Shown: positions 15,774 to 24,300 of the stretch, one piece after another | Layout: the number at the start of each line of letters is the position of its first letter | How positions within the stretch are numbered: the first letter of the stretch is position 1 | Assembly: GCF_004346035.1 (NCBI RefSeq) | Contig: NZ_SLZN01000004.1 | Location: 62,001 to 126,000 of the forward strand | Origin: Acidomonas methanolica | GTDB lineage: Bacteria; Pseudomonadota; Alphaproteobacteria; Acetobacterales; Acetobacteraceae | Direction: 5' to 3' | DNA length: 64,000 nt | Notes under the pieces: model-generated | What the model was told of the DNA's origin: nothing | What the model saw: the letters and a program-made list of their open reading frames with translations, nothing else | Database searches by the model: none | Program-made: the position numbers and the translations under genes

Positions 15774-16657
15774 GCCGTCTGTTTTTCCTCATCCTCCTTC
15801 TGTTCTCGACCGTGGCCCGGGCCGAGACCTGTCGGCCCCATCTCGTGATGGAGGCGCCGTTGCGGCTGGACGCCCTGTTCTTCTCCGTGCCGGTGATGCT
15901 TGACGGGCATGAGGCGAGCATGCTGCTCGACACCGGCTCCGAAGGCAGTCTCGTCACGCCGGAGGGGGCGGGATTGTTGAAGCTGCCGCAGGATCGGCGG
16001 CATCTGACCATGCTCGAAGGCGGCAGCGGTCGCGGAACGCTTTCGCCCAATCTGATCGTCTCGTCCTTGCGGATCGGAACGCTTGATCTCGGCGCGCAGA
16101 GCATGCCGCTGGGGGCGTTGCCGGGTCTTCCGCTCATCACGCCGCCCATTCTGGGATTGCTGGGCGGGAATATCTGGCGGGGGTTGGACCTCGAACTCGA
16201 TGCGCCGCATCATGTCGTGCGATTCTGGTCCACTCCGGCCGGGTGTGCGGACGCGCCGGACTGGGCGGGGGCTTTCACCACTCTTCCGGCGCGCCGGATC
16301 GGGGACCGGCTGCTGGTTCCGTTCGTGCTGGACGGGGTGCGGGGGATGGCGCTGGTGGATAGCGGCGCGCGGTCGCACATCGTTTCGCGCGATTTCGCCC
16401 ATCGGCTGGGCGTATCGGACGCCGTGCTGGCGCGCGATCCCGGCGGCGTGACGAGTGGTGTCGATCTTCATGCGCGGCTCTATGCCTGGCATCGATTCGG
16501 CCAGTTGCGGCTCGGGAACGAGGTCTGGGACAAGCCCGTATTGACCGTCTCCATGATCCAGGACGGCGTGGACATGTTGCTGGGCGCGGACTGGTTCGCC
16601 CGGCGCGACGTATGGCTCGCCTATGCATCCGGGCGTGTTTTTGTGCGCGGCGAATGA
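15770..16657 (+). CDS. Secreted retropepsin-like aspartic protease with two active-site motifs
   Basis: The 295-residue protein begins with a signal peptide (MSRLFFLILLLFSTVARAE) and carries two copies of the aspartic-protease motif: LLDTGSEGSLV with Asp54 and LVDSGARSHIV with Asp197. Each is followed about 75 residues later by the hydrophobic strand/loop seen in retropepsins (ILGLLGGNIWRGLDLELD and MLLGADWFARRDVWL). It therefore looks like two retropepsin lobes in one chain, pepsin-like in arrangement. Bacterial Asp_protease_2-type proteins are known, but substrates are mostly unknown. GTG at 15770 overlaps the xerC stop. Either motif could be inactive; that is not decided here. Confidence 0.82.
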   Translation: MSRLFFLILLLFSTVARAETCRPHLVMEAPLRLDALFFSVPVMLDGHEASMLLDTGSEGSLVTPEGAGLLKLPQDRRHLTMLEGGSGRGTLSPNLIVSSLRIGTLDLGAQSMPLGALPGLPLITPPILGLLGGNIWRGLDLELDAPHHVVRFWSTPAGCADAPDWAGAFTTLPARRIGDRLLVPFVLDGVRGMALVDSGARSHIVSRDFAHRLGVSDAVLARDPGGVTSGVDLHARLYAWHRFGQLRLGNEVWDKPVLTVSMIQDGVDMLLGADWFARRDVWLAYASGRVFVRGE

Positions 16658-16743
16658 CGAAGATCCGGCTCGTCGAGGATATTGACCGCTGCGCTTTGGA
16701 GGCTCGCGAAGAGACTCCATCGCCAAGTCGAGAAGAGTCTGTG

Positions 16744-16766
16744 GTTCTTTCTTTCAAGTAAAGAAC
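16744..16766. repeat. Inverted repeat between convergent genes
   Basis: Arms GTTCTTT and AAAGAAC surround a 9-nt loop in the gap between the aspartic-protease gene and the minus-strand glycosyltransferase gene. It probably works as a terminator from one or both sides and resembles the T/A-rich repeat at 9372-9395. Confidence 0.45.
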
Positions 16767-16791
16767 GCGCCGACCGCCATGCAGTATGACC

Positions 16792-19677
16792 TTATGTACG
16801 TTGACGCGCTTCCGTGGCGACGAGGCGAATCCAGGGATGGCGTTGCGTGACAAGCTCCACGACGCGCGCCTTGTGGCGGGCGCGTTCGGTCAGGCTGTTG
16901 GTCATCGAATCGTGGTGCGTGCGATAGTCGGCGAGGATTTCGGGGATGTGACGCCCGGTGATGCCCAGCTCCGCGAGGCTGCACCAGAGATCGTAATCCT
17001 CCCACCCCATGGCGTCGCGCGCGACGTAATAGCCCCCGGCGGCGGCCCAGGCCCATTTGGCGAGCATGGCCATGGCATCGACATGGTTGCCGCCGAGCAG
17101 CCGGGCGGGAGCGAAGGGGATATCGCCCAGCAGGGCGGGCTTCGTCGCGCCGTCGGGGTCGTCCGAGGTTGCCTTGCCCATGAGCGGGCCGTCCGCGCCG
17201 ATCATGTGCAGAATCGGATAGGAGTAGCCGGTCTGATCGTCCGCCATCGCGTCCAGCAGCCGCGCGCAGGCTTCGGGCCTGAGGCGGTTATCGGCGTCGA
17301 GCTGCATGACGAAGGGCGTCTCGGCCGCGTCCATTCCGACATTCCGCGCGCCGCCGAGTCCGGCATTCTCCGCCGTCCGCAGCAGGATCAGCCGGTTGAA
17401 GCGATCGGCATGGCGCTCCATCCAGAGACGGGCGAGCGGGACGGACTCGTCGGTGGACCCGTCATCGACGACGATCAGATCCAGCGTGTCCAGCGTCTGG
17501 TCGCGCACCGAGTCCAGCGCGTCGAGAATATAGGCTGCATAATTATAGAGCGTGACGACGACCGTGACGCGCGCCGCGTCGAACCGATCCTGATGGAAGA
17601 GCGTCGTGCTGGCGGGAATGACGGGCAGGTCGCGGGGGCGGCGCGCCGCGCGGGCCAGGGCGGTTTCGGTGGAGAGCGCAGCCTGGATCTCGCGGTCCGG
17701 GCCGATGCCGTCGAGAATGCGCCGCAGACGGTGCGCCTGCGCCTGGGGACCGAAAGGCCAGAGCACGTCGTGATACGCGTCCCGCGCCATGATGCGGCGG
17801 CGTTCGGGATCGTCGATGAGGGCGAGCAGCGCGGCGCGCCACTCGTCCCGTGTCCCGGCCAGCAGCCCCGTGACGCCATGACGTACCACGCGGCGGAACG
17901 GAGCGGTCGGGGAGGCGATGCAGGCGGCTCCGGCGAGGGCGGGCTCGATATATTTGATTTCCGACTTCGCCTCGCAGAAGACATTCCCGGTTTCCAGCGG
18001 GGCGATCGAGATGTCGAATCGTGCGAATTCGTCCGGCAGCCGGTCGAGCGGCACCATGTCGCGCCATTCGATCTGCGCAGCGACGGGGGCGAGTTCGGGA
18101 AATTCTTCCATCAGCAGCACCGGGCGCTTGTTGCCGGCTTCCCGGAACAGGACGAGTCGCAGGGCCGGGCGGCTGAGCAGGAGTTCCGCGACGATCGGGC
18201 TGATCAGGGCGAAATCCCGCTGATGCGTGCGCGATCCGGTCGCGTAGCCGATGCGGATCAGGCCGTCCTGCTCCGCCGTCCATCGTCGCCGGGCAAGCCG
18301 GGCGCGGGCGAGGCTTGCGCTGTCGTAACTGTTGGGGACGAGTTCGGTATGGGTGAGCGTGACGCGCATGGCGTCGGCGAGTTCGAGCGTCGTGGCGAAG
18401 CCGAGATCGCAGCGCAGCATGGTGCGGCGCATGTCGGCGAAGGTGCGTTCGATGCGGTCTTCCGTCGCGCCGATGGAGCGGATGCCGTCGATGATGTCGG
18501 TTCGCGCCAGATGCGGGATGAAGACGAGATCATCCGCGTCGAAGATCAGCGTCGCGTTCTTCTCCTTGGCGAGGCGTATGAGAATATCGACATGCCCGCT
18601 GAATTCGACGCGCCAGAGATGCAGGATATCCGCCCACATCACGTCGTCGCCGCCGATCGCCGCGCAGGGCATCACGCGCGCCTCGTAGCCTGCGGCGCGG
18701 GCGGCGTCGGCGAGGCGGGTGCAGCGATACGCCATGCCGGGCGTCTCGGGCTCGCCCGCCACGAAGAGGATTCGGCGGGCGACGGGCGCTTCCGCCGGGA
18801 CGCTACCGGATGCTTCGTTTGACGGCGCGTCTGGGACGTGAGGCGTCGCCGCCGGGAGGAGAGGCTGTTGCGGCCTGAAGAAGAGGCGTCGACCGATACG
18901 GTAGACCAGCCCGGGGCGGAGGGCGGCGAATCGTGCGGCGAGCGCGTCACGTGCCGCGGCGGCTTCGGCGAGGCTGCGCGCCAGGGCGTCGCGTTCCGCC
19001 GTGATGTCCGCCAGTTCCTGCGTACGGGCGCTCAGCGCGTGGGCGAGGGAGCTGTATTCATCGCGTTTCCGTTGCAGCTTCGCACTGAGATCCCGCAGGT
19101 CGAGCGTGGTGCGCCGCCCGGCTTCGAGCGCGCGTCGGGCCGTCTGGAGGTCGCGCCGCGCGGCGAAGGCAGCGTCGGCTTCACGCAGCCTGTCGCGAAA
19201 GACCTGACGCAGCAGGGTCTCCGCCGGGTCGAAGACGGCCTCCAGCACGCCCGTCGCGGCGGAATGCGGAGTGGCGAGCCAGCGTGTGGCGTCGAGGGGG
19301 AAGAGATGGGCCCCGTCAATGGCCGGAGCAAACTGGGCGCCGGCAAGGCCGAGCGTGAGACAGGCGGTTTCCCCGCCGCGCCGGAAACGGAGTCGCGCGC
19401 GGTGATCGGGCGTTGCGTCCGTCTGGACGTCGATCTCTCCGCCCGGCAAGTGCGCTCCCGCGAGCAGCAGCCGGGTGGGCCCGAGGAGCATGTGCAGGCG
19501 CTCGGGCAGCGTCACGGTCAAGGGGGCGTTGTCGCCCGCGCGGCCCAGCAGGCGGGCGAGGTAGAGGACGAGAGGCAGCGTGTCGGCGTCCGGCAGGGAA
19601 ATCAAGGCGGAGGGCAGATCCGTCGAGCAATCTGTCACGGCATCTGTCGCCATCTCTCTGGCGTCGGGGTCAGTCAT
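16792..19677 (-). CDS. Large bifunctional glycosyltransferase (GT4-like plus GT2)
   Basis: A 961-residue cytoplasmic, probably membrane-associated enzyme with three parts. Residues about 1-190 form an unknown N-terminal domain; about 190-270 form a coiled coil (TARRALEAGRRTTLDLRDLS onward). Residues about 300-640 are a GT4-like (GT-B) domain starting RRILFVAGEPETPGMAYR and containing the nucleotide-sugar region FDISIAPLETGNVFCEAKSE. From about 700 to the end is a GT2 (GT-A) domain with VTVVVTLYNYAAYILDALDS, IVVDDGSTDESV and QLDADNRL. Such proteins build surface polysaccharide or glycosylate surface proteins. It lies divergent to a secreted repeat protein, with a second giant glycosyltransferase beyond that. 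Confidence 0.88.
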   Translation of the reverse strand: MTDPDAREMATDAVTDCSTDLPSALISLPDADTLPLVLYLARLLGRAGDNAPLTVTLPERLHMLLGPTRLLLAGAHLPGGEIDVQTDATPDHRARLRFRRGGETACLTLGLAGAQFAPAIDGAHLFPLDATRWLATPHSAATGVLEAVFDPAETLLRQVFRDRLREADAAFAARRDLQTARRALEAGRRTTLDLRDLSAKLQRKRDEYSSLAHALSARTQELADITAERDALARSLAEAAAARDALAARFAALRPGLVYRIGRRLFFRPQQPLLPAATPHVPDAPSNEASGSVPAEAPVARRILFVAGEPETPGMAYRCTRLADAARAAGYEARVMPCAAIGGDDVMWADILHLWRVEFSGHVDILIRLAKEKNATLIFDADDLVFIPHLARTDIIDGIRSIGATEDRIERTFADMRRTMLRCDLGFATTLELADAMRVTLTHTELVPNSYDSASLARARLARRRWTAEQDGLIRIGYATGSRTHQRDFALISPIVAELLLSRPALRLVLFREAGNKRPVLLMEEFPELAPVAAQIEWRDMVPLDRLPDEFARFDISIAPLETGNVFCEAKSEIKYIEPALAGAACIASPTAPFRRVVRHGVTGLLAGTRDEWRAALLALIDDPERRRIMARDAYHDVLWPFGPQAQAHRLRRILDGIGPDREIQAALSTETALARAARRPRDLPVIPASTTLFHQDRFDAARVTVVVTLYNYAAYILDALDSVRDQTLDTLDLIVVDDGSTDESVPLARLWMERHADRFNRLILLRTAENAGLGGARNVGMDAAETPFVMQLDADNRLRPEACARLLDAMADDQTGYSYPILHMIGADGPLMGKATSDDPDGATKPALLGDIPFAPARLLGGNHVDAMAMLAKWAWAAAGGYYVARDAMGWEDYDLWCSLAELGITGRHIPEILADYRTHHDSMTNSLTERARHKARVVELVTQRHPWIRLVATEARQRT

Positions 19678-19808
19678 GGAGGTCGGCGCTTCGCAAGAAT
19701 TCTGGACACGACTCCGTTGTCATGGAGCGGCACGTGGTTATCTATGCGCCCTGGCAATGAAACGGGATAGAGGCGAAATGGACGCAGGAACAGGGTTGTT
19801 ATTAAATG

Positions 19809-19822
19809 TGTTATATATAACA
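19809..19822. promoter_or_regulatory. 14-bp perfect palindrome, candidate operator
   Basis: TGTTATATATAACA is perfectly self-complementary and sits roughly 200 bp upstream of the promoter of the repeat-protein gene. Such dyads bind many dimeric regulators; I cannot name one. Confidence 0.4.
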
Positions 19823-20003
19823 ATAGAAGTAATTATGGCTAAAAACGATCAACACTCTGAACGTTGATGATAATTTAACGTATTTTTAACGATAAAATGA
19901 ATGTTCTCTCTTAGAAAACATAATTCTGTGGTATAGGCGCGTGAACTACATGACGACGGGATGAATAAATCTGTCTTGATTGATCGAATCCGATGAAAAT
20001 CTG

Positions 20004-20032
20004 TTGCTATCCCGTCCAAGTATTAATATAGC
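20004..20032 (+). promoter_or_regulatory. Sigma-70-like promoter of the repeat-protein gene
   Basis: A -35-like TTGCTA (20004-20009) and -10-like TATAGC (20027-20032) are separated by exactly 17 bp. Transcription would start near 20040 and give a leader of about 70 nt, ending in the ribosome site AGGAG about 8 nt before the ATG at 20110. Confidence 0.55.
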
Positions 20033-20109
20033 TCATTGTGACAAGAGGCGGTGTGACGCCATGTCGTCTCATACGGGGTCTGTTCGGCAGACGAAGAGGA
20101 GCTTGGTTT

Positions 20110-21438
20110 ATGGCGATCATCACGGTTGTCGGCGCATCGGGTGTTGCCGTTCAGGTTACGGTCGATGGCGGGACGTCGCAGCGTTTCGCTGAGGCGTATC
20201 AAAGCAGCGTGCTTTCCAGCTACAAGGGCGGCAATCTGACCGGGCTCACGCTGACCCCGGGCAGCAATGATGTGCCGAGCAGCGTCGCGGGGACGGTCCA
20301 GGGGATCGTAACCGTCGGCGGCGCATATTCCGTCACCGGAAGCATGTCGAACATCGTGGTGGGCTCGCTCGATACCGCCTCGTCCAGCGGCACTCCGCTC
20401 AACGCGCAGGTCACGGTCAACGCGGCGGGCAACACGGCCACCAACCTCTCGATCCTGAACGGCAATGCCGGCTCCAGCACCTTCGCCTTCGACACGGCGT
20501 CGGGCCAGTATATCGCGACGGCCGGCAGCAGCACGGCGGACGGGTCCAAGACCAGCGGGGAATGGAACTACGTCACCGGCTACAGCACCGCCAACGTGCT
20601 TGAGCTCGGGTCGGGCACCAACTACGTCGTGTCCGAGGGGCAGGACACCATTTCCGGCCTTTCGGGCACCGACACCGTCACCCTTCTCGGCGCCAGTTCG
20701 ATGGCGACGCTCGGCTATGGCGCGGTGGTGGTGGATCTCGGTTCCACCAACGCCATTACCGTGGGCGACCAGAGCACGGTGTTCGGCGGCAATGGCAGCC
20801 AGGTGTCGTACGGTTCCGGCGCAGGCACGATCGTCGGCTCCCTGAGCGACACCATCTCCGCAGCCGGCAACCTCCAGGTCGTTCACGGCACGAGCAACGA
20901 TATCGCGGCCAGCGGCGCCCTCACCTTCCTCAACGGCACGGGCACCACGACGATTTCCGCCGGTCAGGCGACGATCTTCGGCGCGGCCGGGCTGAATGCG
21001 ATCGTTTCCACTTCTTCCGATACGGCTCTCGTGGTCGCGGGCGGCGGAGCCGAGACCATCAACGGCGCCTCGGCGTCCCAGGCGCTGCATGTCTTCGCCG
21101 GCACGGGTAACGACACCATTATCGGCGGCAGCGCGGCCAACACGCTGGTCGGCGGTACGGGCAACGCGACGCTGGTCGGCGGTTCCGGGGCGTCCAATCT
21201 CTTCGCGATCACCGATGGCGTCGCCGGCGGCAACTATACCATCGAGAATTTCGGCAGTGCGGCGGGCAACGTCATGGCTCTGTATGGCTATGGCTTGCAG
21301 AACAGCAGCGGCCTCCAGAACGTGCTGGACAACGCGACGGTGAGCGGCGGCAACACGACCATCGCGCTCAATGACGGGTCCAAGATCACTTTCGTCGGCG
21401 TGACCGATCTGAATCCGTCGAATTTCAATCTGAGCTGA
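20110..21438 (+). CDS. Gly/Ser/Thr-rich repeat surface protein, RTX/beta-solenoid-like
   Basis: The 442-residue protein is made of short beta-strand repeats rich in Gly, Ser, Thr, Ala, Asn and Val. It has no cysteine, only three lysines and few charged residues. Repeats near residues 330-365 (HVFAGTGNDTIIGGSAAN, TLVGGTGNATLVGGSGASN) resemble the RTX/hemolysin-type calcium-binding nonapeptide GGxGxDxxx. There is no N-terminal signal peptide, which suggests C-terminal type I secretion, though no transporter genes are in the window. It is flanked by large glycosyltransferases that could decorate its many Ser/Thr residues. The start at 20110 has AGGAG upstream. A role as adhesin or surface-layer component is inference. 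Confidence 0.75.
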   Translation: MAIITVVGASGVAVQVTVDGGTSQRFAEAYQSSVLSSYKGGNLTGLTLTPGSNDVPSSVAGTVQGIVTVGGAYSVTGSMSNIVVGSLDTASSSGTPLNAQVTVNAAGNTATNLSILNGNAGSSTFAFDTASGQYIATAGSSTADGSKTSGEWNYVTGYSTANVLELGSGTNYVVSEGQDTISGLSGTDTVTLLGASSMATLGYGAVVVDLGSTNAITVGDQSTVFGGNGSQVSYGSGAGTIVGSLSDTISAAGNLQVVHGTSNDIAASGALTFLNGTGTTTISAGQATIFGAAGLNAIVSTSSDTALVVAGGGAETINGASASQALHVFAGTGNDTIIGGSAANTLVGGTGNATLVGGSGASNLFAITDGVAGGNYTIENFGSAAGNVMALYGYGLQNSSGLQNVLDNATVSGGNTTIALNDGSKITFVGVTDLNPSNFNLS

Positions 21439-21471
21439 CACGACGTCCCGTCGTTCCGATTGTCATTTCAG

Positions 21472-21500
21472 AAAAGGCCGGTTCATTGAACCGGCCTTTT
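21472..21500 (+). terminator. Strong intrinsic terminator after the repeat-protein gene
   Basis: Arms AAAAGGCCGGTTCA and TGAACCGGCCTTTT pair perfectly with a minimal loop, followed by a pyrimidine/T-rich run (CTTTCTTCCCC). It isolates the repeat-protein transcript from the glycosyltransferase gene that starts at 21586. Confidence 0.92.
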
Positions 21501-21585
21501 CTTTCTTCCCCCTGAGAGAAAGCGCTTTTGCTCTTTGACGGGCGAGTGATTTGGTCGGCGGCGAATTGGGTGAATTGCCCCAGGC

Positions 21586-24300
21586 ATGAAGCGTTTCAGC
21601 ACTCGTCCCGAAGATGATGGCCGCCGCTCTGTCGTCGAAAGCGGCGATCTCGACGCCAGCTATCGCGCCGGTTCGATTATGGCGGGATTGCGCACGGCAG
21701 GTCTCCGTGCCGAAATCGACGATCTGCGCCATTTGATGATGTTGCGTGAGCGTTCCCTGTCCTGGCGGATCACCGCGCCGTTGCGATGGGTCCGTTCCGC
21801 CAGCCTGGGGCGTCTGCCATCGGGCCGTCCCTTGCGCGAAGCGCCTTCCCGCCTGGTGGCCCTGCTGCGGCAAGGCGGAATCGCGGCGCTCCCCGGTCTG
21901 CGGCATTTCAGGGGGCGGGCGAAGAGACGCCTCGCCGCCTCGACCGAAGATCTGACGACACGTCTCTATGGCGCCGCGGTCGCGCCACAAAAGTCGCTGC
22001 TCTCGCCGCATGTCGTCATCATCGCGGAACTCAGCCTGCCGCAATGCGCGAAATATCGCGTCTGGCAAAAGCGCGATTTTCTCGAATCGCTCGGCTGGCG
22101 GGTCTCGGTGGTCGATTGGCGGCAGATGGATGTCGGCTGGGCCGCACTGCAATGCGCGACGGAGGTGGTGTTCTACCGGACGCCCGCCTTCGATTCGGTC
22201 GCGATGTTGGTGGCGGAGGCGCATCGGCTCGGGTTACGGCCCCGCTGGGAGGTCGATGATCTCATCTTCGACGCAAGCGAGTATCGGCAGAACGGGAATA
22301 TCGCCTCCCTGCCGGACGAGGAGCGCGATCTTCTTCTCTTCGGCGTGCGGCTCTTCCGTGCATGCCTGCTCGCCTGTGGACGTGGCATCGCCTCGACTCC
22401 CGCTCTGGCGGACGCCATGCGGGCGGAAGGCGTCGTCGACGTCGCGGTGATCGAGAACGCACTGGACGGTCAGACCATAGATTTCGCCGAAGAGGCACGC
22501 CGCGCCGCACGCAGGGACGGCGGCGTGGACCGCGATCGGGTCTGGGTCTGTTACGGCTCGGGGACCAATACGCATGACGCGGATTTCCTCCAGGCGGTTC
22601 CGGGGTTGCTGGAGGCGATGGCGCATCATCCGGCATTGTGCCTGCGCGTCTTCGGCGAGGTCACCGTGCCCGCCGCTTTCGAGAGATTCGGCGACCGGGT
22701 CGAACGGCGGACCGGACTCGATTACCGCCGTTATCTTCACGCCCTGGCCGAAACGGATATCGCCATTGCGCCGCTCGAAGCGACGACATTCAACGACGCG
22801 AAGAGCAATATCAAATATCTCGAAGCCTCTATTCTCGGCCTGCCGTCCGTCTGCTCGCCGCGCGCTGCATTCCGCGTCATCCTGACGCATGAGGAAAACG
22901 GATATTTCGCGGAGACCGATCGGGATTGGGCCAAGGCTCTGGGACGCCTCGCCGTAGACGCCGACCTGCGCCGCTCCATGGGCGAGCGGGCGCGTCGGGA
23001 CGTTCTCGCCCGCTATGCGCCGGACGCCGTGGCGGCGCGGCAGGTGCTCCCCGTCTTCGGGCCGCCCGGCGTGTTTCCGCCGGAGCCGGAGCGGCTGCGC
23101 GTCGCGATGGTAAACGTCTATTTCAAGCCGCGATCCTTCGGCGGCGCGACCATTATCGTCGAGGAGATGAGCCGCCGCCTGCGCGACCGGAGCGTGACTC
23201 TCGCGGTGTTCACCGCCGCCGCGTCCGGGAGGGATGGCGAGACGAGGCCGTGCCGGTATCGTGTTGACGGCATCGACGTCATGGCCGTCCCCGCCGCGCC
23301 GGATCGTGATGCACTCGGGGAACTCGACAACCCCGACGCGGCGAACGCCTTCGCCGAATGGGTGGAGGCGTTCCGTCCGGATCTGGTGCATCTCCATGCG
23401 GCGCAGGGGTTGGGCGCGGGCCTGTTGCGCGTGTGCGAGGAGCGCGGCATCCCGTATGTGGTGACGGTGCATGACGCCTGGTGGCTATGCGACCGGCAGT
23501 TCATGGTGCGTGCGGATGGGCGGTATTGCTTCCAGACAACCATCGACCCGCGCATCTGCCAGCAATGCGAGCCTTTCGCGCGCCATCTGACGCAGCGGGC
23601 GGCCATCATGGGCCATGCCCTGCGGCGGGCGGCGCTGATTCTCAGCCCGTCCGAAACGCACCGGCAGCTTTATCTCGCGAATGGCGTGCCGCCGGAAAGG
23701 ATCGTGGTCAACCGCAACGGTTTCCGCTGGCCGGAACGGGTGCGCGCGCCACGCCCTTTGGGCGCGCCGCTGCGCTTCGGCTTCGTCGGCGGGACGGAGA
23801 ACATCAAGGGATACCAGTTCCTGCGTCAGGCGGTCGCGCGTCTCGACCGTGCCGACTGGTCGTTGGCGATCGTCGATAACAAGCTCAATCTCGGCATCCG
23901 GTCGATCGACCCCGGGGACTGGCGGATCAGCGGAACATTGCAGGTTCTTCCCGCCTATACGCAGGAAACGATGGACGATTTTTACGACGGCATCGACGTG
24001 CTGCTCTTTCCGTCGCAATGGAAGGAGAGCTTCGGCCTGACGGTGCGCGAGGCGCTGGCGCGCGATGTCTGGGTGATCGCCACCGCGCCGGGCGGGCAGG
24101 CGGAGCCGATCGAGGACGGGGTGAACGGCACGCTGATCCCGCTCGATGCGTCGCCCGAGGCGCTGACGGCGGCGATGACGGCGCTTCTGGAGCAGGCCGC
24201 GCGGTTCGAACACTATCGCAACCCGCTGAAGGACCGGCTCTCCGATTATGAGACACAAGCGGATGAGTTGCTGGAGATCTATCGCCGCATCCTGAACTGA
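21586..24300 (+). CDS. Large glycosyltransferase with two tandem GT4-like domains
   Basis: A 904-residue enzyme. Its N-terminus contains EIDDLRHLMMLRERSLSWRI and then TAPLRWV, a coiled-coil/SWR-type linker common in big surface-glycan transferases. The first GT-B domain spans about 140-485 (HVVIIAELSLPQCAKYRVWQ; later IAIAPLEATTFNDAKSNIKY). The second spans about 500-890, with a Gly-rich acceptor loop VNVYFKPRSFGGATIIVEEM, the donor-site region FVGGTENIKGYQF and LFPSQWKESFGLTVREALA, whose E(x7)E motif is typical of GT4. It shares its first-domain style with the 961-residue protein at 16792-19677. Its end overlaps the convergent RgpF-like gene by 22 bp. Confidence 0.9.
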   Translation: MKRFSTRPEDDGRRSVVESGDLDASYRAGSIMAGLRTAGLRAEIDDLRHLMMLRERSLSWRITAPLRWVRSASLGRLPSGRPLREAPSRLVALLRQGGIAALPGLRHFRGRAKRRLAASTEDLTTRLYGAAVAPQKSLLSPHVVIIAELSLPQCAKYRVWQKRDFLESLGWRVSVVDWRQMDVGWAALQCATEVVFYRTPAFDSVAMLVAEAHRLGLRPRWEVDDLIFDASEYRQNGNIASLPDEERDLLLFGVRLFRACLLACGRGIASTPALADAMRAEGVVDVAVIENALDGQTIDFAEEARRAARRDGGVDRDRVWVCYGSGTNTHDADFLQAVPGLLEAMAHHPALCLRVFGEVTVPAAFERFGDRVERRTGLDYRRYLHALAETDIAIAPLEATTFNDAKSNIKYLEASILGLPSVCSPRAAFRVILTHEENGYFAETDRDWAKALGRLAVDADLRRSMGERARRDVLARYAPDAVAARQVLPVFGPPGVFPPEPERLRVAMVNVYFKPRSFGGATIIVEEMSRRLRDRSVTLAVFTAAASGRDGETRPCRYRVDGIDVMAVPAAPDRDALGELDNPDAANAFAEWVEAFRPDLVHLHAAQGLGAGLLRVCEERGIPYVVTVHDAWWLCDRQFMVRADGRYCFQTTIDPRICQQCEPFARHLTQRAAIMGHALRRAALILSPSETHRQLYLANGVPPERIVVNRNGFRWPERVRAPRPLGAPLRFGFVGGTENIKGYQFLRQAVARLDRADWSLAIVDNKLNLGIRSIDPGDWRISGTLQVLPAYTQETMDDFYDGIDVLLFPSQWKESFGLTVREALARDVWVIATAPGGQAEPIEDGVNGTLIPLDASPEALTAAMTALLEQAARFEHYRNPLKDRLSDYETQADELLEIYRRILN

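Larger units (their letters stand above)
19678..20109. promoter_or_regulatory. AT-rich intergenic region before the repeat-protein gene
   Basis: This 432-bp gap is strikingly AT-rich, above all 19790-20040, in a window that is otherwise very GC-rich. It contains a 14-bp perfect palindrome (19809-19822), two copies of TTTAACG near 19872-19890 and a good sigma-70-like promoter at 20004-20032. No convincing gene lies in it; the longest peptide starting at an ATG near 19834 is only 10 codons. It separates the two divergent surface genes and probably controls at least the plus-strand one. The composition could reflect transfer or silencing by an AT-binding nucleoid protein. Confidence 0.7.
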
